Positions 1 to 8,849 of a DNA stretch of 64,000 nt are shown here, one piece after another. The DNA is taken from the NCBI RefSeq assembly GCF_900104945.1, contig NZ_LT629736.1, forward strand, positions 3,375,001 through 3,439,000, read 5' to 3'. Position numbers and translations under genes: made by a program. Within the stretch, counting starts at the first letter, position 1. Every line of letters begins with the position of its first letter. The notes below the pieces were generated by a model. The model was not told the origin of the DNA, ran no database searches, and was given only the letters and a program-made list of their open reading frames with translations. Source of the DNA: Halopseudomonas xinjiangensis. GTDB lineage: Bacteria > Pseudomonadota > Gammaproteobacteria > Pseudomonadales > Pseudomonadaceae.

Positions 1-483
1 GGTGTTCACGCCACGCAGGTTGTCGATATGCAGTGTGACCTGGGCGTGGTTGACGAAGCCCTGGAAGAACTCCATGAACAAATCGACGTCGAAGCCACCA
101 ACGGACGCGCGCGTGAAGTCGACATGCATGTGCAGGCCGGGGCGTCCGGAAAAGTCGATGACCACGCGCGACAGCGCTTCGTCCAAGGGCACATAGGCGT
201 GTCCATAGCGGCGCGTACCTTTCTTGTCGCCGATGGCCTTCGCGAAAGCCTGGCCGAGCGTAATGCCGACGTCTTCCACAGTGTGGTGGTCGTCGATGTG
301 CAGGTCGCCACGACACCGGATGTTCATGTCGATCAGGCCGTGCCTGGCAATCTGGTCCAGCATGTGTTCGAGGAACGGGACGCCGATGTCGAAGTCGGCC
401 TGGCCGGTACCGTCAAGGTTGATGTCAACCTTGACCTGGGTTTCCAGCGTGTTGCGCTCGACGCTTGCCTTGCGCTCCGCCAT
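1..483 (-). CDS. hisB: Imidazoleglycerol-phosphate dehydratase, C-terminus cut by window edge
   Basis: Cytoplasmic enzyme of histidine biosynthesis that dehydrates imidazole glycerol phosphate to imidazole acetol phosphate. The 161 visible codons start at an ATG and include the family signatures: the [11 protein letters not shown] block near residue 40, the metal-ligand block [10 protein letters not shown], and the R-R-Y-G / D-E-A-L-S-R segment. The family is normally about 197 residues, so roughly 36 C-terminal residues lie outside the window. It is the monofunctional form, with no phosphatase domain at the N-terminus, as usual in Pseudomonas. It is divergent from the following oxidoreductase gene. 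Confidence 0.97.
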   Translation of the reverse strand, partial: MAERKASVERNTLETQVKVDINLDGTGQADFDIGVPFLEHMLDQIARHGLIDMNIRCRGDLHIDDHHTVEDVGITLGQAFAKAIGDKKGTRRYGHAYVPLDEALSRVVIDFSGRPGLHMHVDFTRASVGGFDVDLFMEFFQGFVNHAQVTLHIDNLRGVNT

Positions 484-599
484 GGCAGTTCTCCAAGAGT
501 GATGGCAATCAAGGGCGAGCATTATACGGGCTGGGCGCGCCCGCGGGCTACATTGGATGATTGGGATTGTTGATGAGCACGATTGGCAGGGAAGAGAAG

Positions 600-1709
600 A
601 TGGATTGCGACGTAGTGGTAGTGGGCGCAGGCGTGGTTGGCCTGGCCTGTGCGCAGCGGCTTGCAGCCGACGGCTGGCAGGTCATGGTGCTGGAGCAGGA
701 GGGCTGGCCGGGCCAGCACGCTTCCAGCCGGAATAGTGAAGTGATACACGCCGGACTGTACTACGCGCCCGGCTCGCTCAAGGCGGAGCTTTGCCGCCGG
801 GGTAGGGATCTGCTGTATCAGTGGTGCGACGCGCGGCAGGTGCCGCACCGGCGCATCGGCAAGGTGCTCGTCGCGGTCGAGGACAACGAGCTGCCTGCGC
901 TCCAGGCGCTGCACGACAACGCCTCCGCCAACGGCGTCTCGCTCGACTGGCTCGACGCCGCCCAGGTGCACGCGCTGGAGCCCGAGGTGCGCGCCGTCGG
1001 CGGATTGTTCTCCCCGCTGACCGGCATCATCGACAGCCACGCGCTGATGCAATCCTACGAGGCCGCACTGCAGGATCGGGGCGGTCAGCTGGTCTGCCAG
1101 GCGCGGGTGGAGCGCGTCGAGGCGAGGCCGGAAGGTTATATCGTGCACGGATCGAGCGGAGGCGAAATGTTCGCGCTGACCACCCGCACGGTCCTTAACG
1201 CTGGTGGCCTGTTTGCGGCGGAACTTGCCACACGTATAGAGGGTTATCCCGCCGAGCGTGTCCCGACCATGCATTTCTGCAAGGGCAGCTATTTTTCCTA
1301 CAGCGGGCGTTCTCCATTTTCCCATCTGGTCTATCCCATGCCGGAAGCCAATACGTCCGGGCTCGGCGTACACGCGACGCTGGATCTGGCAGGACAGCTG
1401 CGGTTCGGCCCGGATGTCTGTTATCAGAGCGACCTCAACTATGAAGTGGATCTCAGTGTGGCCGACCGATTTGCGGCGGCGGTGCAACGCTATTGGCCTG
1501 GCTGCGATCCGCTGCGGCTGGTGCCCGGCTATGCCGGGATTCGCGCCAAGCTGAGCGGGCCGGGGCAGCCTGCGGTGGATTTTGTCATCGAGGGATCGGC
1601 CGATCACGGCCTGCCGGGCCTGGTCTGCCTTTACGGGATCGAGTCGCCGGGGCTCACCGCCAGCCTGGCGATCGCGGATGAGGTAGCCAATCGGCTGCAC
1701 AATCTCTAA
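600..1709 (+). CDS. FAD-dependent oxidoreductase, L-2-hydroxyglutarate dehydrogenase (LhgO)-like
   Basis: Predicted flavoprotein of 369 residues. The N-terminus has the Rossmann FAD motif [10 protein letters not shown]. The segment [14 protein letters not shown] with P-G-S-L-K-A shortly after is characteristic of the DadA/L-2-hydroxyglutarate dehydrogenase branch, which oxidises a 2-hydroxy acid and passes electrons to the quinone pool. The C-terminus (G-Y-A-G-I-R-A-K-L) also fits. I chose the ATG at 600 because the purine-rich stretch GGAAGAG lies just upstream; an in-frame ATG at 573 is the alternative. It is somewhat shorter than E. coli LhgO (about 420 residues), so the exact substrate is inferred, not shown. 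It is divergent from hisB and followed by asmA. Confidence 0.85.
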   Translation: MDCDVVVVGAGVVGLACAQRLAADGWQVMVLEQEGWPGQHASSRNSEVIHAGLYYAPGSLKAELCRRGRDLLYQWCDARQVPHRRIGKVLVAVEDNELPALQALHDNASANGVSLDWLDAAQVHALEPEVRAVGGLFSPLTGIIDSHALMQSYEAALQDRGGQLVCQARVERVEARPEGYIVHGSSGGEMFALTTRTVLNAGGLFAAELATRIEGYPAERVPTMHFCKGSYFSYSGRSPFSHLVYPMPEANTSGLGVHATLDLAGQLRFGPDVCYQSDLNYEVDLSVADRFAAAVQRYWPGCDPLRLVPGYAGIRAKLSGPGQPAVDFVIEGSADHGLPGLVCLYGIESPGLTASLAIADEVANRLHNL

Positions 1710-1763
1710 GGTAAGCCGATTCGGGTGGATGCCCGTACTGGCTGGACAAGAATAGGAGTGCTC

Positions 1764-3944
1764 ATGAAAGCCGCCAAGATCGTCGGTCTAGTTCTGCTGA
1801 GTCTTTTGGTACTGATCGTCATCGCGTTGTTCATCGTCACCCGGCTGTTCGATCCGAACGACTATAAAGAGCAGATTCAACAGGCCGCGCGTGACAAGGC
1901 CAATGTGGAACTGACCCTTGGTGGTGATATCGGCTGGTCGTTGTTCCCCTGGCTCGGCATCGAGCTCGGGGACGTGACCGTCGCACCACTGGAACAGCCC
2001 GACCAGCCGCTCGCTCAGGTCGGCTCCATGGGTCTCGGCGTGGAGGTACTGCCGCTTCTGCGTCGGCAGTTGCGCATGAGCGATGTGATCCTCGACAGCG
2101 TCACCCTGAATCTGGTGCGCGATGCCGAGGGTAACGGCAACTGGGAGACCGTCGGCCCGCAGGAGCCGGTGGACGAGCCGCTGCCTTCCGGGGATCAGCC
2201 CCAGACCGAGCAGGAGCAACAGGAGTTTGATCTGGCCATCGAAAGCGTACGCGTGACCAACGCTGCGGTGAGCTATGTCGATCGTCAGTCCGGTCGCACC
2301 ATTCAACTGGAAGACCTGAATCTGCGGACTGGTGCCTTGATCGAAGGCCGCCCGGTCGACGTGGAAGTGCTCGGCCTGGTGGTGCTTGATCAGCCACTGA
2401 TGCGCATCCGCATCGATCTCAATGCCATTGCGCTGTTCAACCTGGAACAACAGCAGTATCAGCTCGATGCAATAGACCTGAACGTCGACGCCAGCGGTGC
2501 GCCGTTCGATGGCCGCGCGGTGTCGTTGCGTCTGCAGGGCGATGCGCGACTTGATCGCGCCGCGCAGACGGCGGAGCTCAACCAGGTTCGTCTGTCGCTG
2601 GCGGATCTGCGTGCCACGGGCCAGTTGACCGCTACCGACATCGACGGGGACCTGCGCCTGGCTGGGGCGCTGAACGTCGCGGATTTCAATGCACGTGAAC
2701 TGCTCGCCTCGCTCGGTCAGGACATTCCCGCCACCGCCGATCCGCGCGCACTGGAAAAGGCCTCGCTCTCGGCGCGCCTGGAAGGCTCCGCGCAGTCGTT
2801 CATGCTTGAGGATCTGCAATTGACCATTGATGACGCGACGCTGACCGGTCGCGCCGGCCTTGCTGACTTCGAACGCCAGGCGCTGCGCTTCGATCTGGCT
2901 GGCGAGCGGCTGGACCTGGATCGGTTCCTGCCGCCGGAAGAGCAGGTGGAAAGCGCTCAAGAGGTCGTCGCGCCCCCGGTGGCAGGCCGTGGCGAAGGTG
3001 GTACGCGCTCCGCTTCTGCGCCGCTCGAGTGGAGCGATGCGCCGATTCTGCCGCTCGAGACGCTGGCGCGGCTGGATGTCGACGGAAAACTTGCGGTGCA
3101 GCAGCTGATCCTTACCGGTCAGACCTTCGAGTCCTTCGTTGCCAGTGTCCAGGCGGCGAACGGGCGTGTCCGTTTACGGCAGCTGGAGGGCGGGGTATTC
3201 GGCGGGAAGTTCAGTGCTACTGGTGAAATCGACACTCGAGCCACGCCGGTTCGCGTGCAGGCAACGAAGCAGCTACGCAGCATGGATTCGCAGGCCATTC
3301 AGGAAGCCTACGAAGTCCCGCTGCAGTTCCGCGGCGAGTTGGACATGGACCTCGACGTCACAGCACGCGGTAACAGCATGGCGCGCTGGATGAATACCCT
3401 GACTGGCAGCGCCCGCTTTGACGTTCAGGATGGCGCCCTGCTCGGCGTCAACCTGGAACAGCAGGCCTGTCAGGCTATCGCGCTGGCCAACCGCAAGTCG
3501 CTGGGTCAGCCCCGTGGCGCGGAAAACACCCCATTCAACCGGCTAAGGGGCACCTTCAAGATCGTCGACGGTACGGTAACCACCAACGATCTGGTGGTCG
3601 CCGTACCGGGGATCCAGGCCAGCGGTCGCGGTGCCCTGGAGTTGCCGGTGCAGCGCATGGACTTCCGTCTTGGCCTGTTGATCGAGGGCGACAAGAGCGA
3701 AATGCCTGATCCTGCATGCCAGGTGAACGAGCGCTATCGCGACATCCAGTGGCCGGTACGTTGCCAGGGCTTTCTGCATAACGCAGCCAAGAGTTGCGGC
3801 GTGGACACTGACGAGGTGGCCAAGATTGCCGGGCGACTGCTCGGCGACGAAGCGCGGCGCAAGGTCGAAGAGCGCGTAGAGGAGAAGCTGGGTGACCAGG
3901 CGCCTGCGGTTCGCGACGCCATACGGGGGTTGCTCGGCCGGTGA
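1764..3944 (+). CDS. asmA: AsmA family envelope protein
   Basis: A 726-residue protein of the AsmA family, which is linked to outer-membrane assembly and phospholipid transport between the membranes. Residues about 5-30 form one hydrophobic anchor, followed directly by the family-typical D-P-N-D-Y-K block; the rest is a long beta-rich periplasmic region, and the C-terminal third has the conserved G-R-G-x-L-E-L-P stretch. The start at ATG 1764 is supported by AGGAG upstream, so the 13 codons before it in the same frame are not used. The stop overlaps the mutY start (TGATG), which implies translational coupling. The same asmA-mutY-yggX order is known from Pseudomonas. Confidence 0.9.
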   Translation: MKAAKIVGLVLLSLLVLIVIALFIVTRLFDPNDYKEQIQQAARDKANVELTLGGDIGWSLFPWLGIELGDVTVAPLEQPDQPLAQVGSMGLGVEVLPLLRRQLRMSDVILDSVTLNLVRDAEGNGNWETVGPQEPVDEPLPSGDQPQTEQEQQEFDLAIESVRVTNAAVSYVDRQSGRTIQLEDLNLRTGALIEGRPVDVEVLGLVVLDQPLMRIRIDLNAIALFNLEQQQYQLDAIDLNVDASGAPFDGRAVSLRLQGDARLDRAAQTAELNQVRLSLADLRATGQLTATDIDGDLRLAGALNVADFNARELLASLGQDIPATADPRALEKASLSARLEGSAQSFMLEDLQLTIDDATLTGRAGLADFERQALRFDLAGERLDLDRFLPPEEQVESAQEVVAPPVAGRGEGGTRSASAPLEWSDAPILPLETLARLDVDGKLAVQQLILTGQTFESFVASVQAANGRVRLRQLEGGVFGGKFSATGEIDTRATPVRVQATKQLRSMDSQAIQEAYEVPLQFRGELDMDLDVTARGNSMARWMNTLTGSARFDVQDGALLGVNLEQQACQAIALANRKSLGQPRGAENTPFNRLRGTFKIVDGTVTTNDLVVAVPGIQASGRGALELPVQRMDFRLGLLIEGDKSEMPDPACQVNERYRDIQWPVRCQGFLHNAAKSCGVDTDEVAKIAGRLLGDEARRKVEERVEEKLGDQAPAVRDAIRGLLGR

Positions 3945-5038
3945 TGCCTGAGATGTTCTCCGACGCGGTGCTGGACTGGTTCGACAGGCACGGCCGCAAG
4001 GACTTGCCCTGGCAGCAGGACATGACGCCGTACCGCGTCTGGGTCTCCGAGATTATGCTGCAGCAGACGCAGGTCAGCACGGTGATCCCGTACTATCAGC
4101 GCTTCATGCAGGCGCTGCCAAGTGTCGAAGCGCTGGCTGCGGCGCCAGCTGATGAAGTGCTGCACCTGTGGACGGGTCTGGGTTATTACAGCCGCGCGCG
4201 CAACCTGCACAAAACGGCGAAGCTGGTGGTCGAGCAGTATGCCGGCGAATTCCCGCGTAGCGCAGAGCGGCTTGCCGAGCTGCCGGGCATCGGTCAGTCG
4301 ACCGCGGGCGCTATCGCCAGTCTGAGTATGGGCGCGCGTGCACCGATTTTGGATGGCAACGTCAAACGTGTATTGGCTCGCTTCGATGCGGTACCCGGTT
4401 GGCCGGGAGAGCGCCCCGTGCAGCTGCGCCTGTGGGAGCTCGCCGAGCGCTATACGCCACGCCAGAGGGTAGCTGACTACACTCAGGCGATGATGGATCT
4501 GGGCGCCACGCTCTGTACCCGGAGCAAGCCCAGTTGCTTGTTGTGTCCGCTGCAGTCTGCATGCAAGGCGCGGCAGTTGGGAACTCCGACGGCCTTTCCA
4601 CAAGCGCGCCCGCGCAAGGCGATACCCGTCCGCAGCTGCCTGATGCCGCTCGCGGTGGATCCGCGGGGCGCGGTCTGGCTCGAGCGACGCCCCGATAGTG
4701 GTCTCTGGGGTGGACTATGGTGTCCGCCTCAGCTCGATGACGACACCGAGCTCGATGAATGGCTTGCCGGTCGCGGATGGAAACGAGGCGAGGTGGCGCC
4801 GTTGGATCCGCTGCGGCATACGTTCAGCCATTTTCACCTGGATATCCGCCCGGTCCTGGTGCGTGTGGATCCCGGCGCTGGCGTGGCCGAGGCCGGGCAG
4901 GTCTGGTATAACCTGCGCAAACCGACGCGCCTCGGGTTGGCAGCACCGGTCAAAGTGTTGCTCGAGCGCGCGCAACGCCATCTTCACCCAGATTCGGAGG
5001 TATCCCATGTCCCGCACGGTGATGTGTCGCAAATATAA
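3944..5038 (+). CDS. mutY: A/G-specific adenine DNA glycosylase MutY
   Basis: Base-excision repair enzyme that removes adenine mispaired with 8-oxoguanine. Of its 364 residues, the first 220 form the HhH-GPD glycosylase domain: catalytic Glu36 in [10 protein letters not shown], the hairpin L-P-G-I-G-Q-S-T, and catalytic Asp137 in L-D-G-N-V. A 4Fe-4S loop follows with the exact spacing C-x6-C-x2-C-x5-C. The C-terminal part is the NUDIX-like domain that recognises 8-oxoG. The ATG at 3944 overlaps the asmA stop; ATG 3953 is also possible. The last 32 bases overlap the start of yggX in another frame, so the two genes are translated as a coupled pair. Confidence 0.97.
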   Translation: MPEMFSDAVLDWFDRHGRKDLPWQQDMTPYRVWVSEIMLQQTQVSTVIPYYQRFMQALPSVEALAAAPADEVLHLWTGLGYYSRARNLHKTAKLVVEQYAGEFPRSAERLAELPGIGQSTAGAIASLSMGARAPILDGNVKRVLARFDAVPGWPGERPVQLRLWELAERYTPRQRVADYTQAMMDLGATLCTRSKPSCLLCPLQSACKARQLGTPTAFPQARPRKAIPVRSCLMPLAVDPRGAVWLERRPDSGLWGGLWCPPQLDDDTELDEWLAGRGWKRGEVAPLDPLRHTFSHFHLDIRPVLVRVDPGAGVAEAGQVWYNLRKPTRLGLAAPVKVLLERAQRHLHPDSEVSHVPHGDVSQI

Positions 5039-5279
5039 GCAGGAATTGCCCGGCCTCGACCGACCGCCGTATCCCGGTCCGAAGGGTCAGGCGATTTATG
5101 ACGACGTGTCGAAGAAGGCCTGGGATGAATGGCAGGCCCACCAGACCATGCTGATCAATGAGCGCCGGTTGAACATGATGGATGTGGAAGACCGCAAATT
5201 CATCCAGCAGGAAATGGACAAGTTTCTAGCTGGCGAGGCTTATGCCCAAGCCGATGGTTATGTTCCGCCAAGCAGCTGA
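5007..5279 (+). CDS. yggX: Probable Fe(2+)-trafficking / oxidative damage protection protein
   Basis: A 90-residue cytoplasmic protein of the YggX family, which protects iron-sulfur clusters against oxidative damage and is thought to handle labile Fe(II). The start [10 protein letters not shown], with the conserved Cys7, and the segment [14 protein letters not shown] are diagnostic. A strong ribosome site (GGAGG at 4996-5000) lies within the end of mutY, and the two reading frames overlap by 32 bases. Pairing with mutY fits a joint role: MutY carries an iron-sulfur cluster and repairs oxidised guanine pairs. Confidence 0.96.
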   Translation: MSRTVMCRKYKQELPGLDRPPYPGPKGQAIYDDVSKKAWDEWQAHQTMLINERRLNMMDVEDRKFIQQEMDKFLAGEAYAQADGYVPPSS

Positions 5280-5325
5280 TTGCATGGTAACCGGCTGAAA
5301 AATGGAAAATATTCGGTCGGGGTGC

Positions 5326-5354
5326 TTGACAGTCAAAGTTCAGAATCGTTTAAT
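5326..5354 (+). promoter_or_regulatory. Sigma-70 promoter of tRNA-Phe
   Basis: TTGACA at 5326-5331 (perfect -35), a 17-base spacer, and TTTAAT at 5349-5354 (5 of 6 matches to the -10). The bases after the -10 are very G+C-rich (GGCGCCCC), the discriminator type associated with stringent control of stable RNA genes. The tRNA begins 11 bases after the -10 element. Confidence 0.9.
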
Positions 5355-5365
5355 GGCGCCCCGTT

Positions 5366-5441
5366 GCCCAGGTAGCTCAGTCGGTAGAGCAGAGGATTGA
5401 AAATCCTCGTGTCGGCGGTTCGATTCCGTCCCTGGGCACCA
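5366..5441 (+). tRNA. tRNA-Phe (GAA)
   Basis: A 76-base cloverleaf. The 7-bp acceptor stem GCCCAGG pairs with CCTGGGC, the anticodon loop TTGAAAA contains GAA at 5399-5401, and the T-loop reads TTCGATT. The encoded CCA end is at 5439-5441. It stands alone with its own promoter and terminator, next to yggX as in other Pseudomonas. Confidence 0.98.
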
Positions 5442-5451
5442 TTATCGATAC

Positions 5452-5486
5452 AAAAAAGGCTCACCTCCAAGGTGGGCCTTTTTTGT
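5452..5486. terminator. Bidirectional intrinsic terminator
   Basis: An A-run, the arm GGCTCACC, the loop TCCAA, the arm GGTGGGCC and a T-run of six. Because A-run and T-run flank the stem on both sides it can end the tRNA-Phe transcript and, on the other strand, the histidine kinase transcript that stops at 5493. Confidence 0.88.
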
Positions 5487-5492
5487 TTGCCC

Positions 5493-6743
5493 TCACGCTT
5501 CTGCCGGCGGCCGCAAAGGCAGGGTCACGCGAAATGTCGTGCCTTCGTCCGTGTTGCTGATTACCGCAGCCTTGCCGCCATGCGCTTCGGCGATCCCGTT
5601 GACCACCGTTAGCCCCAGTCCCCATCCCTGCTCCGAGCCGTTCTGATGCGCTGCCCTGCGATGATAGGGTTCGAAGAGTCTCGCCTGGTCTTCGGCGGGT
5701 ATGGCCGGCCCCTCGTTGTGTACTTCCAGAGCGACCGTTTCGTTCTGTTCTCGCACCGAGACGCTGACGGGCCGCCCGGCGGTGCCGTACTTGACGGCGT
5801 TGATGCACAAATTTTCCACCATGCGCCGCAGCTGCATGCGCGACCAGAGCCCGCTGATCGGAACTGGCGCGCGAAGTACGAAGCGATCGCCGAAAAGCGT
5901 CGACAGCTCTGCCAGTACATCCTCGACCAGGTCCGTCAGCTCCAGTGGCTCCACTTCGATCGACAGCTTCTTGCCCGAGCGCAGCTGATTCGCATCGAGC
6001 AGGTCGCCGATCATGCGATCGCACCGGTCGAGACTGGCCGCAATGCGCGCCGACAGTCTTTGCGCCTCCGCCGGGTCGCTGCCTTTGCGGAACAACAGTT
6101 GCGAGGCGAACTTGGCGGCTGCCAGCGGAGTGCGCAGATCGTGGGTCAGAGTCAGTACGAACAGCTCACGCAGATCGCGCTCTTGTTCGAGTTCGACCTT
6201 GGCCTCGCGCAGTCGGCTGTTCGCCAGGCGGATCTCGATAGCCTGTTCGTCGTTGTGCATTTCTGCCGCTGCCAGCCGCGACCGGTCGGCCATGAACGGC
6301 GTGACATCCTCGACCCGATGCAGGATGTGGGTGAGTTGCCCCTCAGCGTCGAACACCGGCGTGTTGACCGGGCTCCAGTAGCGCTCCTCGAAGTCGTCGG
6401 AGTCTCTCAGACGAATATCGTATTTCTGTATCGCCATTGCATCGGGCACTCGATGTTTGAGCACGCGTTCGAAGGAGGCCGAGAGGTTGGCGGTGCTATG
6501 GGCTTGGGGATCGTGCGGGTTGTCCGGAAAGACTTCGAAGATGTGCTGGCCGATGATCGCATCGCGCTCAGTCATGGTTGCCCGGAGGTAGGCATCGTTG
6601 ACCGCGGCGATGATCAGTTGCGAGGTAACGACCAGATAGGGGGCCGGTGCAGCATGGAACAGGCCGCAGAAGTCGGGCTCGTTCTGCCTGGTCTCGGCGG
6701 GGCGCCGCGAGGGCAGCGCGGGGCCGCTGGGCGGCGTCGACAT
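5493..6743 (-). CDS. PAS-domain sensor histidine kinase
   Basis: Predicted 416-residue two-component sensor kinase without obvious membrane segments, so probably a cytoplasmic sensor. Residues about 20-150 form a PAS domain (F-H-A-A-P-A-P-Y, then N-D-A-Y at 49-52 and the V-E-D-V-T PAC end). The HisKA domain has the phospho-acceptor His201 in L-T-H-D-L-R-T-P-L, and the ATPase domain has the N-box N-L-C-I-N-A-V-K and the G-box G-W-G-L-G-L-T. The ATG at 6743 has GGAGGAG eight bases upstream, so 22 further codons in frame are left out. It is divergent from the KaiC-like gene, which is followed by a lone response regulator; the three may form one signalling unit. Confidence 0.9.
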   Translation of the reverse strand: MSTPPSGPALPSRRPAETRQNEPDFCGLFHAAPAPYLVVTSQLIIAAVNDAYLRATMTERDAIIGQHIFEVFPDNPHDPQAHSTANLSASFERVLKHRVPDAMAIQKYDIRLRDSDDFEERYWSPVNTPVFDAEGQLTHILHRVEDVTPFMADRSRLAAAEMHNDEQAIEIRLANSRLREAKVELEQERDLRELFVLTLTHDLRTPLAAAKFASQLLFRKGSDPAEAQRLSARIAASLDRCDRMIGDLLDANQLRSGKKLSIEVEPLELTDLVEDVLAELSTLFGDRFVLRAPVPISGLWSRMQLRRMVENLCINAVKYGTAGRPVSVSVREQNETVALEVHNEGPAIPAEDQARLFEPYHRRAAHQNGSEQGWGLGLTVVNGIAEAHGGKAAVISNTDEGTTFRVTLPLRPPAEA

Positions 6744-6867
6744 GTTCAGGGCTCCTCCACGGTGACTGTTCACCCAGCTTAGCAAGCCTGCAGGCAGTGA
6801 TCGCGTCATGTTGTCGTTTTCGCGGCATGCTAGTATGCAGCCATTGCTCGAGAAGGCGAGAACTGCA

Positions 6868-8343
6868 GTGACTGACGAATATAGCGACCAGAGGGAATTA
6901 GCACGCCTGCCGACCGGCGTGCCAGGTCTGGATACTGTCCTTTGTGGCGGATTGCTCCCGCGAGGGGTCTACATTGTCCAGGGCGGCCCCGGCGAAGGAA
7001 AGACCATCCTTGCCAATCAGTTCTGCTACAGCCGCGCCGCCCAGGGCGAGCGGTCGCTGTACGTCACGCTCCTAGCCGAAACGCACCACCGCCTGCTGCG
7101 CCATCTACGACACATGGAGTTCATGGTGGAGCACCAGCGCTCGGAGGCGGTGTCGTACGAGAGCGCCTTCGACACCTTGCGTAACCAGGGCCTGGAGGGC
7201 GTGTTGCGCTTCCTGATGCGCAACGCAAAGAACCGCAAGGCATCGGTAATCGTCGTTGACGGCCTTTTCGCGTTGGAAGAGACGACCGAATCCGAACGTA
7301 CTTTCCGTGAATTCATCAACGATGTAGCCGCGTTTGCCGATATGAGCGGCTGCACCGTCCTGCTGCTGACCAACAGTGATCGCAACGGTGGTAGCCCTGA
7401 ATTCACCATGGTCGACGGCTGGATCGAACTTGGCAGTGATGAGGAAGGCAGTCGCAGCTACCGCTACCTCAAGGTGCGCAAGTTCCGCGGTAGTGGATTC
7501 GTGTCCGGTCGGCACGTGGCCGAGATCAGCAACGAAGGCTTCCATGTCTATCCGCGTCTGGAGGCGATTCACGGCCATGAACCCGCCGTGGCCATGCGGG
7601 ACGCGCGGGTAACTAGCGGGGTCACTGGGCTCGACGAGTTGCTAGAGGGCGGCCTGCCGTACTCATCCACTACCGCAGTGATCGGTCCGAGCGGAGTCGG
7701 CAAGACTACGACCGGCCTCGGTTTCATCTGTCAGAGCACGCCGGAGGAGCCGGGCCTGATCTTTGGCTTTTACGAAGACGAAGGACGGCTGCGACGCCGC
7801 GCAGAGTGCCTGGGTCTCGACCTGGGCACCTTGCTCGGCTCGGGTATCGTTGAGTTGCTGCACTTCCCTCCGACCGAGGCCTTGATCGACAAGCTCGCAG
7901 AGCAGCTGCTTGATGCGATCGACCGCCGCGGAGTACAGCGGCTGTTTCTCGATGGCGTGGACGGGTTCATGCAATCCACGGTCTCTCCGCAGCGGCTGGG
8001 TCGTTTTTTCACTGCGCTGACTTCCGCCTTGCGTACCCGAGGCGTCACGACGCTCTTCACGTCGGCAATCCCTGAGATCATTGGCGGCAAGAGCGCTATC
8101 ACGACAGCCTCGGTTTCAGCGATTGCAGAAAACATCATCCTGCTGCGCTACGCCGAACTCGATTCGACGCTGCACCGGACCATCGGCGTGATAAAAATGC
8201 GCGAAAGCGGTTTCTCGCCGCACCTGCATGAACTCTATCTCGGCCGAAACGGCGTCGCCATCGGCGAGCAGATGAGGCACACCGAAGGAGTAGTGCTCGG
8301 ACGGGCGCGTCGTCGTTCCTCCACGGACGGTCAAGATGCCTGA
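6868..8343 (+). CDS. KaiC-like double-domain RecA/RAD55 ATPase
   Basis: A 491-residue cytoplasmic protein with two KaiC-type ATPase domains in tandem. The first has Walker A G-G-P-G-E-G-K-T and Walker B S-V-I-V-V-D-G; the second has G-P-S-G-V-G-K-T-T and L-F-L-D-G-V-D. In cyanobacteria KaiC is the clock ATPase and autokinase; in Pseudomonas such proteins have no KaiA or KaiB and are linked to stress or signalling. Near the C-terminus the segment matching the KaiC phosphosite pair (Ser-Thr) reads V-S-A-I-A, so the Ser is kept and the Thr appears to be Ala (alignment by eye). The start is uncertain: I chose GTG 6868 because a purine-rich site precedes it; in-frame ATGs at 6835 and 6808 are alternatives. 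The stop overlaps the start of the response regulator gene. Confidence 0.88.
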   Translation: MTDEYSDQRELARLPTGVPGLDTVLCGGLLPRGVYIVQGGPGEGKTILANQFCYSRAAQGERSLYVTLLAETHHRLLRHLRHMEFMVEHQRSEAVSYESAFDTLRNQGLEGVLRFLMRNAKNRKASVIVVDGLFALEETTESERTFREFINDVAAFADMSGCTVLLLTNSDRNGGSPEFTMVDGWIELGSDEEGSRSYRYLKVRKFRGSGFVSGRHVAEISNEGFHVYPRLEAIHGHEPAVAMRDARVTSGVTGLDELLEGGLPYSSTTAVIGPSGVGKTTTGLGFICQSTPEEPGLIFGFYEDEGRLRRRAECLGLDLGTLLGSGIVELLHFPPTEALIDKLAEQLLDAIDRRGVQRLFLDGVDGFMQSTVSPQRLGRFFTALTSALRTRGVTTLFTSAIPEIIGGKSAITTASVSAIAENIILLRYAELDSTLHRTIGVIKMRESGFSPHLHELYLGRNGVAIGEQMRHTEGVVLGRARRRSSTDGQDA

Positions 8344-8722
8344 ACGCGACGCAGGCGCGCAAACGCCCCTGGTTCTCCTGGTGGAGGATGAGCGGGCTCT
8401 GCGTAAGGTGATGGAACTCGTCCTGCAAGGCGAAGGCTACGATGCCATGACCGCCAACAACGGGCGCGAGGCCCTGGCCTTGCTGGAGCAGGCGCGGCCG
8501 AACCTGATCATATCCGACTACGTAATGCCTGAAATGGACGGCGGCGAGCTGGTGCGTCGGGTCCGGGCGGACGACCGTCTTGCAGGTATCCCGATCCTGC
8601 TGATGAGTTCCGGTTTCCCCGAGGATCTGCCCGAGCGCGACCTCGTCGACCTGTGCATGGAGAAGGGTGGCAAACTCGACGTGCTCCTGGATGCAGTCGC
8701 CTCGCTGATCGCCAAGGGCTGA
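8336..8722 (+). CDS. Single-domain response regulator (receiver only)
   Basis: A 128-residue receiver domain with no output domain. The acidic pair is in L-V-E-D-E, the phospho-acceptor Asp61 is in I-I-S-D-Y-V-M-P, and L-L-M-S-S supplies the conserved switch Ser/Thr. The end of the domain has lysines in M-E-K-G-G-K where the usual K-P-F would be. Its start codon lies inside the KaiC-like gene (8 bases of overlap), so the two are co-translated. It may act on the KaiC-like ATPase or on another partner as a phospho-relay or titrating protein; the divergent PAS kinase is the natural donor candidate. Confidence 0.92.
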   Translation: MPERDAGAQTPLVLLVEDERALRKVMELVLQGEGYDAMTANNGREALALLEQARPNLIISDYVMPEMDGGELVRRVRADDRLAGIPILLMSSGFPEDLPERDLVDLCMEKGGKLDVLLDAVASLIAKG

Positions 8723-8849
8723 ACGTCCGCCTTTTCTCCTGCCGCTGCGACCCGGCTGCGGAACTATCCGTCCTGGTGTCCTCTCCTTAGTGAATACGTT
8801 GCCGCGCTGCGCTTCCTGCCGCGGCGGCGCCTGCATACGGGAGAAAGGC

